Shown piece after piece: positions 1 to 7,838 of a stretch of DNA of 20,207 bases. A program made the translations under genes and the position numbers. How positions within the stretch are numbered: the stretch's first letter is position 1; every line of letters begins with the position of its first letter. The notes below the pieces were generated by a model. It searched no databases, was not told the origin of the DNA, and worked only from the letters and a program-made list of their open reading frames with translations. Source of the DNA: Actinomycetota bacterium (lineage in GTDB: Bacteria > Actinomycetota > Actinomycetes > Nanopelagicales > Nanopelagicaceae); contig WLQO01000007.1 in the NCBI GenBank assembly GCA_009698295.1, positions 1 to 20,207 on the forward strand, written 5' to 3'.

Positions 1-296
1 TAATCGCACGTGAAGAGTTGAAGGCAGCCGGACTTGATCGCCAGATTTGGCAATGTCCCGTTGTTTTATTGGCAGATGTGCGCAGCGTTGGCGTGCAAGG
101 CGATGGCAGGACATATGGCCACCCAATTGTTCTGCGTCCAGTTTCTAGCGAAGATGCAATGACCGCTGATTGGTCACGAATTCCATATGAAACTCTGGAA
201 AAGATTTCGACCAGAATTACCAATGAAGTGCGCGAAGTAAATCGCGTGGTGTTGGATGTGACGAGCAAGCCGCCTGGAACGATCGAGTGGGAATGA
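1..296 (+). CDS. guaA: GMP synthase (glutamine-hydrolysing), C-terminal part, 5' truncated by window edge
   Basis: The reading frame is open from base 3 and encodes the last 97 residues of GuaA, ending at TGA 294-296. GuaA converts XMP to GMP with ATP and glutamine in the cytoplasm, the last step of guanine nucleotide synthesis. The visible part is the C-terminal dimerisation domain. Its characteristic blocks are DVRSVGVQGDGRTYGHPIVL, RPVSSEDAMTADW, ISTRITNEVREVNRVVLD and the terminal TSKPPGTIEWE, which is the usual GuaA ending. The glutaminase and ATP-pyrophosphatase domains lie outside the window. It reads in the same direction as the following lipoprotein gene with a 44-nt gap. Nothing in the visible part is degraded. 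The family call is secure; the start cannot be seen. Confidence 0.96.
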   Translation, partial: IAREELKAAGLDRQIWQCPVVLLADVRSVGVQGDGRTYGHPIVLRPVSSEDAMTADWSRIPYETLEKISTRITNEVREVNRVVLDVTSKPPGTIEWE

Positions 297-316
297 AATG
301 AACACTCGCAAAGAAA

Positions 317-322
317 TAGAAT
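317..322 (+). promoter_or_regulatory. possible -10 hexamer TAGAAT before the cyclophilin gene
   Basis: TAGAAT fits the actinobacterial -10 pattern TANNNT and the same hexamer occurs before the CNNM gene at 14724. It ends 18 nt before the ATG at 341, so a transcript from here would have a leader of roughly 10-12 nt. No convincing -35 box is seen. A purine-rich stretch GGGAGTAGG (323-331) could alternatively act as ribosome binding site on read-through from guaA. Confidence 0.3.
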
Positions 323-340
323 GGGAGTAGGAATTCGGAT

Positions 341-1063
341 ATGAAGCGATTTATTGTGCTGCGTGCGTTAGCAATTGCCGCAACTTCACTAGTTTTAGTC
401 TCTTGTACTTCAAATAAGAGTACAACCTCTGCAAACCCGACACCTGAAAGTCAATCAAGCGAACGTCCGACAACTGTTGCCGGTTGTGCCAAACCAGATT
501 CCCAAGCGCATACGCCAGCTACCGTTGCTCAACCAAAATCTGTTGAAAAAAATCTGGCGATTAATATGACCATTTCAACTAATTGCGGTGTCATCACTAT
601 CGCTTTGGATCCCTCTGCGCCGCAGACTGTAACCAATATGTCAGTATTGGCCCGAGCAAAGTACTTTGATAAATCTTTCTGTCATCGCTTAACCACTGAA
701 GGCATATTTGTTCTGCAGTGTGGCGATCCTTCAGCGCAGGGCAACGGTTCACCGGGATCTTGGAAGGGATACAAAGACGAGAATTTACCCAAAGGAACTG
801 GTGTTACTTATCCGGCGGGCACAGTTGCGATGGCCAATAGCGGGCCGAACACTAATGGAAGCCAATTCTTCTTGGTCTACCAAGACACAACCCTGCCAGC
901 GAGCTACACAATTTGGGGCAAGATCACCAGCGGGCTTCCGTTATTGGTAGAAATTGGAAAAGTTGGCGCTTATAAAGTGGACTCAGCTACGAATAAGCCT
1001 TACTACGCTGGCGATGGTTACCCAGTTCAGCCGGTAGAAATTAAAACGGTAGCTGTTCGTTAA
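341..1063 (+). CDS. Cyclophilin-type peptidyl-prolyl cis-trans isomerase, predicted lipoprotein
   Basis: This 240-residue protein should catalyse cis-trans isomerisation of proline peptide bonds outside the cytoplasmic membrane, helping exported proteins fold. The N-terminus has a positive start (MKRF, R8), a hydrophobic core and a lipobox LVSC at residues 19-22, so Cys22 is the likely lipidated residue. A Ser/Thr/Pro-rich linker follows to about residue 75. The cyclophilin domain then runs to the C-terminus: FCHRLTTEGIFVLQCGDP carries the catalytic His-Arg pair and the Gln before GGDP-like residues, followed by GNGSPG, the conserved NSGPNTNGSQFFLVY block, and YTIWGKI in place of the usual FG-(K/R)-V. 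Two extra cysteines (C49 near the linker and C83 in TNCG) could form a disulfide; that is inference. Start ATG 341 is preceded by a purine-rich GGGAGTAGG. The stop interlocks with the convergent deacetylase gene. Confidence 0.93.
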   Translation: MKRFIVLRALAIAATSLVLVSCTSNKSTTSANPTPESQSSERPTTVAGCAKPDSQAHTPATVAQPKSVEKNLAINMTISTNCGVITIALDPSAPQTVTNMSVLARAKYFDKSFCHRLTTEGIFVLQCGDPSAQGNGSPGSWKGYKDENLPKGTGVTYPAGTVAMANSGPNTNGSQFFLVYQDTTLPASYTIWGKITSGLPLLVEIGKVGAYKVDSATNKPYYAGDGYPVQPVEIKTVAVR

Positions 1064-1785
1064 TTTGTATTGATAATTTTAAAAGCTTCAGCGATTCGAC
1101 CATCTGGCAGCCCACCGATTCCGGCGTTGCGTTGGCCCCACTCGCGAACCATATTTTCCAACTCTTTATTGTGAGCAGTTTGCGAAGCATGCGAATGCAG
1201 CGCCTTCATCTTTAGATCAAAAGTATCGGTGATATCTACCCAATGATCTGGATTGGCAAAACCCATCATCCAAACTTCTTTCACGCGATGTGGTTGCAGA
1301 CCTTCGTCATCTAATAAATCTGTGAAAGCAAAGGGATTTCGCGCATCTGGGTAGACTGCTTGGATCGAAGCTTCACCTGCTGCTAAGTGATCTGGATGAC
1401 TTGCACCAATGCGATCCCAATTGCGTTCTGGTGACTGGCAGACCATGCGATCAGGTTTGCTAATTCGAATCCGACGGACAATATCTTTACGGAGCCCAAG
1501 CGTTGGTTCAAGATGGCCGTCTACATAATTTAGAAAAGTAATATCAGTTACGCCAATTGCAGCACCTGCGGCGCGTTGTTCGCGCTGGCGTATTGCGGGC
1601 ATCTCTTCTTTGGTAAACCCTGACTCTTCGCCACCTTGGTCGCCATTAGTGCAGAAGACATATGCGACTTCGATACCCTCTTTAACCCACTGCGCGATAG
1701 TTCCGGATGCGCCAAAATCTGAGTCATCAGGATGAGCGTTGATGACAAGCACACGCTTAATTTCAGAATTTGGTAAAGGCTCCAT
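1060..1785 (-). CDS. PIG-L / LmbE family zinc-dependent N-deacetylase
   Basis: This 241-residue cytoplasmic enzyme belongs to the family of MshB, Mca and LmbE, which remove acetyl groups from GlcNAc-type substrates or cleave mycothiol conjugates. The N-terminal motif NAHPDDSDFGASG (residues 16-28) supplies zinc ligands His18 and Asp21 and catalytic Asp20. The second His motif GASHPDHLAAGEA (128-140) supplies the third ligand. Blocks FCTNGDQGG and VDGHLEP are typical of the actinobacterial LmbE-like subgroup. The frame is open further upstream to 1920, but that extension (Cys- and Ser-rich, lying over pcrA) has no family resemblance. ATG 1783-1785 gives the normal length, and a TAGGCT box lies 8 nt upstream of it. 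No mycothiol or sugar genes sit nearby, so the substrate cannot be assigned. It converges on the cyclophilin gene, sharing bases of the two stop codons. Confidence 0.9.
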   Translation of the reverse strand: MEPLPNSEIKRVLVINAHPDDSDFGASGTIAQWVKEGIEVAYVFCTNGDQGGEESGFTKEEMPAIRQREQRAAGAAIGVTDITFLNYVDGHLEPTLGLRKDIVRRIRISKPDRMVCQSPERNWDRIGASHPDHLAAGEASIQAVYPDARNPFAFTDLLDDEGLQPHRVKEVWMMGFANPDHWVDITDTFDLKMKALHSHASQTAHNKELENMVREWGQRNAGIGGLPDGRIAEAFKIINTN

Positions 1786-1793
1786 GACGGTCA

Positions 1794-1799
1794 AGCCTA
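1794..1799 (-). promoter_or_regulatory. -10-like hexamer TAGGCT for the PIG-L gene, leaderless spacing
   Basis: Read on the minus strand, TAGGCT matches TANNNT and ends 8 nt before the ATG at 1785, so transcription would begin at or next to the start codon. A weak -35-like TCGACC lies about 16-17 nt further upstream, inside the first codons of pcrA. No Shine-Dalgarno sequence precedes this ATG, which fits a leaderless mRNA. Confidence 0.5.
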
Positions 1800-1800
1800 A

Positions 1801-1806
1801 TAGACT
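1801..1806 (+). promoter_or_regulatory. -10-like hexamer TAGACT for pcrA, leaderless spacing
   Basis: TAGACT matches TANNNT and ends 7 nt before the ATG at 1814. There is no purine-rich ribosome binding site between box and start, so the transcript would be leaderless. The box is separated by one base from the oppositely oriented TAGGCT box of the divergent deacetylase gene. No good -35 box is visible. Confidence 0.5.
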
Positions 1807-1813
1807 CCGCGCC

Positions 1814-4060
1814 ATGGTCGATACAGATGCGCTGCTCGCGGGGCTTAATCCGCAGCAACAGAAAGCTGTCATCCACCAAGGTGCACCGCTCTTAGTTGTG
1901 GCTGGCGCGGGGTCTGGCAAAACACGTGTCTTAACGCGGCGTATCTCTTATTTGATGGCTGCTCGTGGAGTACGTCCTTATGAAATATTGGCGATCACCT
2001 TTACCAATAAGGCTGCCGGTGAAATGAAAGAGCGCGTTACTGACCTGGTTGGTCCGGTTGCAAAGTCCATGTGGGTCTCAACATTTCACTCTGCCTGCGT
2101 CCGATTGCTGCGCCAAGAAATTGAACGCCTGGGTTACAGCAGTACTTTCAGTATTTACGATTCTGCAGATTCGCAGAAGTTAATTTCGCGGGTGATGGAG
2201 ACTTTAAACCTAGATGCAAAGCGATATCCACCACGACAATTTCAGGCGCTGATTTCCAACGCAAAAAATGAATTGCAGACGCCTTATCAATACCTATCTG
2301 CAGCACAGAATCAATTTGAAACTATTGTCGCCGATGTTTATACGATGTATGAGAAGCGCTTGCAGCAGGCTAACGCACTAGATTTTGATGATTTGATCAT
2401 GAAGACAGTCCAGGTGCTGCAACAATTTCCAGAAACCAAAGCGCGTTTCAGGTCGCGCTTCCGCCATATCTTGGTTGATGAATATCAAGATACCAACCAC
2501 GCCCAATACATGTTGGTTAAAGAGTTAACTGGCACCGAAGGCGATGGTTTTCCATTGGCAGAACTCTGTGTAGTCGGCGATGCTGATCAATCTATCTATG
2601 GATTTCGTGGCGCAACTATCCGAAATATTTTGCAATTTGAAGTTGATTACCCAAACGCTGCCACGGTATTACTAGAACAAAACTACCGTTCTACCCAGAA
2701 TATTCTCAACGCTGCAAATGCTGTGATCACCCAGAACGAATCACGTAAAGAGAAGAATCTCTGGTCAGATGCTGGCTCAGGTGCGCCGCTCATTGGGTAC
2801 GTTGCCGAATCCGAATACGATGAAGCAGAATTTGTTAAAGGCGAAATTCGGTCACTGCAAGATATGGGCCACTCAAATCCCGGCGATACCGCAGTCTTTT
2901 ATCGCACAAATGCACAATCTCGTATCTTTGAAGAAATCTTTATGCGCGCTGCAATTCCTTACAAAGTCGTTGGTGGGCTGCGCTTTTATGAGCGGAAAGA
3001 AGTTAAAGATTTGCTGGCCTATCTGCGCGTTTTGGCCAACCCCAACGACGAAGTGTCGCTACGTCGCATAATCAATTTTCCTAAACGCGGAATCGGTGAT
3101 CGCGCTTTAGAAGAGGTAGAAATTTTCGCAAACGCTCAAGGTATCTCCTTCTGGCATGCGCTATTGCGGGTCTCTGAAGCCAGCGCTGTTCCCAATAAAG
3201 CGGCACAATCAATTGCACAATTTACTTCAATGCTCACTGCGCTAGCTGTTCTCGTCGAAGCCAAAACAAAACCATCAGTGATCATCGAAGCAGTCCTTGA
3301 ACAATCTGGTTTACTGACCGAACTCGAAGCAAGCACTGATCCCCAAGATGAAGTCCGTGTAGAAAACTTAAAAGAACTTGTTTCGGCATCTATGGAATAT
3401 GAAGAGCGCCCCTTTGAAGAACTCGGCGAAGATGAAGAGATCTCTCTATCTGGATTCCTCGAAAAAGTTTCCTTAGTTGCAGATGCCGACGAAATCCCAG
3501 ACGGTGAAGACCACGGGGGCGTTGTCACTTTGATGACCTTGCACACCGCGAAAGGTCTGGAGTTTCCAACGGTATTTCTAACGGGCATGGAGGATGGAAT
3601 CTTTCCGCATGCTCGCACCCTGGATGATCCAAAAGAGATTGAAGAAGAACGACGCCTGGCATATGTTGGTTTAACTCGCGCCGAAAAACGTTTATATATA
3701 TCGCGCGCTGAATATCGCTTAACTTTTGGATCCCCAAAATACAATCCAGGTTCACGTTTCTTAGATGAGATTCCATCTGAGCTAATCGAATGGAAGAACG
3801 AAACTCGTTCTAAATCTTCATCCGGAAATTCTGGACTTCGCAGATCAAGAGTTGCAACAACTGCGCCACCGCGGGCGACCGGAAAGAAATCATCTGCGAT
3901 GGTTCTCGAAGTTGGACAGCGTGTGTCACATGACACATTCGGACTTGGGACGGTCATCGCGTTAGCAGGTGAAGGTGATAAATCCGAGGCGACTATCAAT
4001 TTTGGCCAATATGGCGATAAACGCCTTCTGCTGCGCTACGCGCCAGTGGTGGTTCTGTAA
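1814..4060 (+). CDS. pcrA: ATP-dependent DNA helicase, UvrD/PcrA (superfamily 1A)
   Basis: This 748-residue 3'-5' DNA helicase acts in nucleotide excision and mismatch repair, displacement of recombinase filaments and rolling-circle replication. All SF1A motifs are visible: Q-motif LNPQQQKAV (11-19), Walker A AGAGSGKT (30-37), motif Ia ITFTNKAAGEMK (61-72), Walker B VDEYQDTNHAQY (221-232), motif III VVGDADQSIYGFRGA (253-267), motif IV LEQNYRSTQNIL (287-298), motif V MTLHTAKGLEFPTVFLTG (about 570-590) and motif VI RRLAYVGLTRAEKRLYIS (about 613-630). The C-terminus (about 700-748, GQRVSHDTFGLGTVI to YAPVVVL) is the Tudor-like tail that in PcrA/UvrD contacts RNA polymerase. The frame is open to 1739, but ATG 1814 matches the family N-terminus and fits a leaderless promoter. 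ATG 1784 is a less likely alternative because it would sit inside the divergent gene's start. Length is normal for actinobacterial PcrA/UvrD1. Confidence 0.96.
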   Translation: MVDTDALLAGLNPQQQKAVIHQGAPLLVVAGAGSGKTRVLTRRISYLMAARGVRPYEILAITFTNKAAGEMKERVTDLVGPVAKSMWVSTFHSACVRLLRQEIERLGYSSTFSIYDSADSQKLISRVMETLNLDAKRYPPRQFQALISNAKNELQTPYQYLSAAQNQFETIVADVYTMYEKRLQQANALDFDDLIMKTVQVLQQFPETKARFRSRFRHILVDEYQDTNHAQYMLVKELTGTEGDGFPLAELCVVGDADQSIYGFRGATIRNILQFEVDYPNAATVLLEQNYRSTQNILNAANAVITQNESRKEKNLWSDAGSGAPLIGYVAESEYDEAEFVKGEIRSLQDMGHSNPGDTAVFYRTNAQSRIFEEIFMRAAIPYKVVGGLRFYERKEVKDLLAYLRVLANPNDEVSLRRIINFPKRGIGDRALEEVEIFANAQGISFWHALLRVSEASAVPNKAAQSIAQFTSMLTALAVLVEAKTKPSVIIEAVLEQSGLLTELEASTDPQDEVRVENLKELVSASMEYEERPFEELGEDEEISLSGFLEKVSLVADADEIPDGEDHGGVVTLMTLHTAKGLEFPTVFLTGMEDGIFPHARTLDDPKEIEEERRLAYVGLTRAEKRLYISRAEYRLTFGSPKYNPGSRFLDEIPSELIEWKNETRSKSSSGNSGLRRSRVATTAPPRATGKKSSAMVLEVGQRVSHDTFGLGTVIALAGEGDKSEATINFGQYGDKRLLLRYAPVVVL

Positions 4061-4074
4061 CCCGCTCTAACGAT

Positions 4075-4080
4075 TAGGAT
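4075..4080 (+). promoter_or_regulatory. possible -10 hexamer TAGGAT upstream of sucC
   Basis: TAGGAT, identical to the box before folD, lies in the 76-nt gap between pcrA and sucC. It would give a leader of about 50 nt. That leader contains a weak inverted repeat CTAGC (4093-4097) / GCTAG (4108-4112) and no Shine-Dalgarno sequence near the GTG start, so a second start site nearer the gene (GGTAAT, 4126-4131) is equally possible. No clear -35 box is seen. Confidence 0.3.
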
Positions 4081-4136
4081 TACCCCTATCCGCTAGCGCA
4101 AAGAAGAGCTAGTAATCGTCGAAATGGTAATTATCA

Positions 4137-5303
4137 GTGGATCTCTTTGAATACCAAGCACGTGATCTCTTTGAAAAGCATGGCGTACCTGTACTCGCCG
4201 GCGCAGTCGCAACTACTGAAGATGAAGCTTTTAAAGCAGCAACTGCAATGGGCGGAAAAGTTGTAGTTAAAGCGCAGGTAAAAGTTGGCGGACGTGGCAA
4301 AGCTGGCGGTGTAAAACTAGCCGTTGATGCAAATGATGCCAAAGAGAAAGCCGGCGCTATCCTCGGAATGGATATCAAGGGCCACACAGTTCATCAAGTG
4401 ATGATCGCGCAAGCAGCGCCTATCGTCGATGAGTATTACATCTCAATTTTATTAGATCGATCCAATCGCACATTTTTAGTAATGGCATCGGTTGCTGGTG
4501 GCATGGATATCGAAGAAGTTGCGCGCACTGCGCCAGAAAAATTAGCAAAGGTTCCAGTCACTGCAGTAGATGGAATTTCGCAAGCGAAGGCAAAAGAGAT
4601 TATCGCTCAAGCAAATTTCCCAGCAGATATAGCAGGCCAAGTCGCCGATGTGCTCGTCAAACTTTGGGAGACTTTCCAATCTGAAGATGCAACTCTGGTT
4701 GAAGTTAATCCACTGGTTAAAACTGAAGATGGTCGCATCGTTGCTCTTGATGGCAAAGTATCGCTTGATGAGAATGCAGAATTTCGTCAACCAGGTCATG
4801 CCGCACTTGTTGACCATGCCGCAGCAAATGCTTTAGAAGCGGCGGCGAAAGAAAAAGGTTTGAACTACGTAAAACTAGATAATGGCCAAGTTGGAATTAT
4901 TGGCAATGGCGCTGGGTTGGTTATGTCGACTCTCGATGTTGTTGCATACGCTGGTGAAAAATTTGGCGGAATGCGTCCGGCGAACTTCCTAGACATCGGC
5001 GGGGGAGCATCTGCTCAAGTTATGGCTGATGGTCTATCAATAATTTTGGGCGACCCAGATGTAAAGAGCGTATTTGTAAATGTATTTGGCGGAATCACTG
5101 CCTGCGACGCTGTTGCAAATGGCATAGTTCAGGCGCTCGAACTGCTGGGGGCAAAGGCTACAAAGCCAATCGTTGTTCGACTAGACGGCAATAACGTCCT
5201 TGAAGGACGCGCAATTCTTACTGCAGCAAACCATCCTTTGGTTGAGCAAGCTGAAACTATGGATGGAGCAGCATCACGCGCTGCAGAATTGGCGGCTAAG
5301 TAA
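4137..5303 (+). CDS. sucC: Succinyl-CoA ligase (ADP/GDP-forming), beta subunit
   Basis: This 388-residue subunit pairs with SucD to convert succinyl-CoA, phosphate and NDP to succinate, CoA and NTP in the TCA cycle. The N-terminal half (about 1-235) is an ATP-grasp nucleotide-binding domain. It opens with MDLFEYQARDLFEKHGVPV and holds GGKVVVKAQVKVGGRGKAGG and the metal-binding VEVNPLV and ALDGKVSLD segments. The C-terminal CoA-ligase domain contains GIIGNGAGLVMSTLD, FLDIGGGASA and NVFGGITACDAVANGI. The usual Arg of GGITRCD is Ala here. The start is GTG at 4137; it matches the family N-terminus exactly, and no ribosome binding site precedes it. Its TAA overlaps the sucD ATG by one base (TAATG), implying translational coupling. 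Nucleotide preference (ADP or GDP) cannot be read safely. Confidence 0.97.
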   Translation: MDLFEYQARDLFEKHGVPVLAGAVATTEDEAFKAATAMGGKVVVKAQVKVGGRGKAGGVKLAVDANDAKEKAGAILGMDIKGHTVHQVMIAQAAPIVDEYYISILLDRSNRTFLVMASVAGGMDIEEVARTAPEKLAKVPVTAVDGISQAKAKEIIAQANFPADIAGQVADVLVKLWETFQSEDATLVEVNPLVKTEDGRIVALDGKVSLDENAEFRQPGHAALVDHAAANALEAAAKEKGLNYVKLDNGQVGIIGNGAGLVMSTLDVVAYAGEKFGGMRPANFLDIGGGASAQVMADGLSIILGDPDVKSVFVNVFGGITACDAVANGIVQALELLGAKATKPIVVRLDGNNVLEGRAILTAANHPLVEQAETMDGAASRAAELAAK

Positions 5304-6184
5304 TGTCTATCTTTATTAATTCCAGCAGCAAAGTAATTGTGCAAGGTATGACTGGTTCTGAAGGAACTAAACACACTCGTCGTATGTTGGCATCTGGCAC
5401 CAAAGTTGTCGGTGGCGTTACTCCAGGCAAGGGTGGACAGAGCGTTGATATAGATGGCCACCAACTTCCGGTATTCAATACCGTTGCTGAAGCAATATCT
5501 GCAACAGGTGCAAATGTTTCGGTTGTCTTTGTTCCGCCTAAATTTGCTAAGGCGGCGGTCATCGATGCGATCGATGCCAAGATGCCACTTGTTGTCGTGA
5601 TCACTGAAGGAATTCCGGTACACGATTCGGCTTACTTCTATGCTTACTCACTTCAAAAGGGAACTACTCAAATTATTGGACCGAACTGTCCAGGTTTAAT
5701 TAGCCCAGATCAATCAAATGTTGGAATCATTCCTGCAGATATCACCAAGCGCGGTCCAATTGGTTTAGTTTCAAAATCTGGAACTCTTACCTACCAAATG
5801 ATGTACGAACTTCGTGATATCGGATTCTCTACCGCTGTTGGAATTGGTGGCGATCCTGTAATCGGCACAACGCACATCGATTGTTTAAAAGCTTTCCAAG
5901 ATGATCCTGATACAACAGCGATCGTAATGATTGGTGAAATTGGCGGCGATGCTGAAGAACGCGCCGCCGCATTTATCGCCGAATATGTGACCAAGCCAGT
6001 TGTTGGATATGTTGCAGGATTTACCGCACCAGAAGGAAAGACGATGGGCCATGCTGGCGCAATCGTTTCTGGTTCTTCCGGAACAGCGCAGGCTAAGAAA
6101 GATGCGTTAGAAGCAGCCGGTGTAAAAGTCGGACAAACACCTAGCGAAACAGCGCGCTTAATGCGCGCCATACTCGGTCGCTGA
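5303..6184 (+). CDS. sucD: Succinyl-CoA ligase, alpha subunit
   Basis: This 293-residue subunit binds CoA and carries the phosphorylated histidine of succinyl-CoA ligase. The N-terminal Rossmann-like CoA-binding domain starts IFINSSSKVIVQGMTGSEG (3-21) and includes GVTPGKGG (38-45). IGPNCPGLISP (125-135) and SKSGTLTYQM (157-166) are family signatures. The active-site loop EGKTMGHAGAIVSGSSGTA (244-262) contains His250, the expected phospho-histidine. Length is typical. It is translationally coupled to sucC by a one-base overlap and followed after 8 nt by the DUF6350 gene. Confidence 0.97.
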   Translation: MSIFINSSSKVIVQGMTGSEGTKHTRRMLASGTKVVGGVTPGKGGQSVDIDGHQLPVFNTVAEAISATGANVSVVFVPPKFAKAAVIDAIDAKMPLVVVITEGIPVHDSAYFYAYSLQKGTTQIIGPNCPGLISPDQSNVGIIPADITKRGPIGLVSKSGTLTYQMMYELRDIGFSTAVGIGGDPVIGTTHIDCLKAFQDDPDTTAIVMIGEIGGDAEERAAAFIAEYVTKPVVGYVAGFTAPEGKTMGHAGAIVSGSSGTAQAKKDALEAAGVKVGQTPSETARLMRAILGR

Positions 6185-6192
6185 GTTAAGCC

Positions 6193-7266
6193 ATGTTGCA
6201 ACGTGTCCTAGCGGTCTCGTTTGCACAAGTCTTACGTACCATTGCAATTCTCTTACTGCCGCTTGCTTTTATTTCGCTGATTGCATGGGCCACAGCAGGC
6301 AGCGCTACTGGAAATACGTCAGATCCAATTCGAGCCGCTATCTGGTTATGGTTGGGCGCGCACCACATCCCATTTTTCTTAAATGGAACAACTACTGGTT
6401 ATCTTTCTTATCTTCCAATCGGCGCGATGTTGCTGCCGTTCTTCGCTCTGCGCAGTGGATTCGGACGCGCCTTAGCTAAATTACACGGAGATTTTCATAA
6501 TATCTCTAGCGTTCGCTCGATCTTCTCATTTCAATATGCATTGATCGTCACCTTGCTTGCGCTAGCCAGCAAGTCTCCTAATGTAACTCCGCAGTGGTAT
6601 CTAGCACCAGTCTTCGCATTTCTTATTGCGTACTTAGCATCGCTAACGGCGGGATCGCGTATGCGCATGTCGCAGGCAGTTAGCTATACCACCCGGGTAT
6701 TGGCGATTCTTTTAGGTTTCTCATTTATCTTTTTAGCGATCGCTATATTTATGAATATTTCTACCTTCAAGAATATTACTATAGTTCTGCAACCTGGTTT
6801 CTTCGGTGCTTTTCTATTATTTGCATTAAATTTTTTCTATCTGCCGAATCTTGCAGTATCAGTACTGGCGTATTTCACCGGCACAGGTTTTGCAGTCGGC
6901 GCCGGAACGCTTGTTTCGCCAATGGTTCACCGCCTGGGAGATATTCCTGCACTACCGCTTTTAGCAGCGCTACCAACTTCTTCTTCTAAATGGGCTTTAA
7001 TCTTTGTCGTCTTTGTAATTGCACTTGGTGCCTTGCTGGCGAATTGGGCGCTGGCAGCAAGTTCGCGTTCATTGACTCAAGCGATCGCCTTGATTGCAAT
7101 TTCTATTTCGCTAATTTCTTATCTAGCCAGCGGTTCGCTGATGACCCAAGCGATGAGCGCAGTAGGCGTTTCAATCTGGAAGTTAGCGCTCTCAGTTACC
7201 CTTGAAATCGGCATTGGTGTAGCGGCGCTGGTCTTTATCCCACAAATAAGATTACGGTCACGTTGA
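6193..7266 (+). CDS. DUF6350 family polytopic membrane protein, function unknown
   Basis: This 357-residue protein appears to be an integral membrane protein with about nine or ten hydrophobic segments, near residues 14-35, 46-63, 70-86, 113-126, 136-153, 169-187, 202-216, 218-240, 267-288, 296-313 and 328-349. The most conserved-looking part is LPNLAVSVLAYFTGTGFAVG (217-236) followed by AGTLVSP and IPALPLLAALP. I recognise this as the DUF6350 core from actinobacterial proteins found between sucD and purN/purH. No enzymatic motif is visible. The gene starts 8 nt after sucD and ends in TGATG shared with purN, so it is probably co-expressed with both. A transport or envelope role is possible but not supported by any residue pattern seen here. 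Confidence 0.82.
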   Translation: MLQRVLAVSFAQVLRTIAILLLPLAFISLIAWATAGSATGNTSDPIRAAIWLWLGAHHIPFFLNGTTTGYLSYLPIGAMLLPFFALRSGFGRALAKLHGDFHNISSVRSIFSFQYALIVTLLALASKSPNVTPQWYLAPVFAFLIAYLASLTAGSRMRMSQAVSYTTRVLAILLGFSFIFLAIAIFMNISTFKNITIVLQPGFFGAFLLFALNFFYLPNLAVSVLAYFTGTGFAVGAGTLVSPMVHRLGDIPALPLLAALPTSSSKWALIFVVFVIALGALLANWALAASSRSLTQAIALIAISISLISYLASGSLMTQAMSAVGVSIWKLALSVTLEIGIGVAALVFIPQIRLRSR

Positions 7267-7838
7267 TGAGCAAAGCACGCCTGGTTTTACTGGCTTCAGG
7301 CTCTGGCTCAATTGCCCAAGCGATAATCGATTGCGTTGCCAGCGGCATATTGGATGCGCAAATCGTTGGCTTGATCTGCGATAAACCTGGCGCGCAAGTT
7401 TTATCACGTGCTGCAAATTCGAGCGTTGCAACTTTCTTAATTCCGATGCGTGAAGATCGCGCGAGTTGGGATAAAGAGTTAATAGAAAAGATGACATCGT
7501 TAAAACCAGATTTAGTTGTCAGCGCCGGGTTTATGAGAATTTTGTCAGGTGAATGTGTTGCTAACTTCCGTATCGTAAATAGCCACCCAGCTTTACTACC
7601 TTTATTTCCGGGCGCTCACGCCGTACGCGATGCGTTGGCAGCTGGCGCAACGCAGACAGGAACCACGATTCATTGGGTTGATAAAGGAGTAGATACCGGA
7701 GAGATCATCGCCCAAGAGGCAGTGGAAATCACACCTGCAGATACTGAAGCAACACTGCATGAGCGCATTAAGATTGTCGAAAGACGGCTTTATGTTGCAA
7801 CGCTGCAGCAACTTATTTCTAATCTCGTGAGGTCCTGA
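7266..7838 (+). CDS. purN: Phosphoribosylglycinamide formyltransferase 1
   Basis: This 190-residue enzyme transfers a formyl group from 10-formyl-THF to GAR, the third step of de novo purine synthesis. The N-terminal nucleotide-phosphate loop LLASGSGS (8-15) replaces the common SGxGTN version. The catalytic block VNSHPALLPLFPGAHAV (104-120) provides Asn105 and His107. HWVDKGVDTGEIIAQ (136-150) provides Asp143 and the folate-binding loop. ATG 7266 is chosen because it overlaps the DUF6350 stop by one base; a TTG one codon upstream is also in frame. It ends in TGATG shared with purH. Confidence 0.95.
   Translation: MSKARLVLLASGSGSIAQAIIDCVASGILDAQIVGLICDKPGAQVLSRAANSSVATFLIPMREDRASWDKELIEKMTSLKPDLVVSAGFMRILSGECVANFRIVNSHPALLPLFPGAHAVRDALAAGATQTGTTIHWVDKGVDTGEIIAQEAVEITPADTEATLHERIKIVERRLYVATLQQLISNLVRS

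Noticed and set aside
1739..1813. Upstream extension of the pcrA frame
   Set aside because: The added residues are encoded antisense to the PIG-L N-terminus and lack family similarity. ATG 1814 matches the PcrA/UvrD start and the leaderless box.
1786..1920. Upstream extension of the PIG-L frame to an ATG at 1920
   Set aside because: The extra 45 residues lie over the start of pcrA, are Cys/Ser/Ala-rich and do not resemble the LmbE family. The ATG at 1785 gives normal length and has a promoter-like box.
3136..3999. Long open frame (287 codons) on the minus strand inside pcrA
   Set aside because: It is antisense to the conserved C-terminal half of PcrA. Its product is Ser/Arg-rich with no recognisable family, as expected for a codon-bias shadow.
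4093..4112. CTAGC ... GCTAG inverted repeat after pcrA as a terminator
   Set aside because: The stem is only 5 bp with a 10-nt loop and no T-tract follows, too weak to call a terminator.
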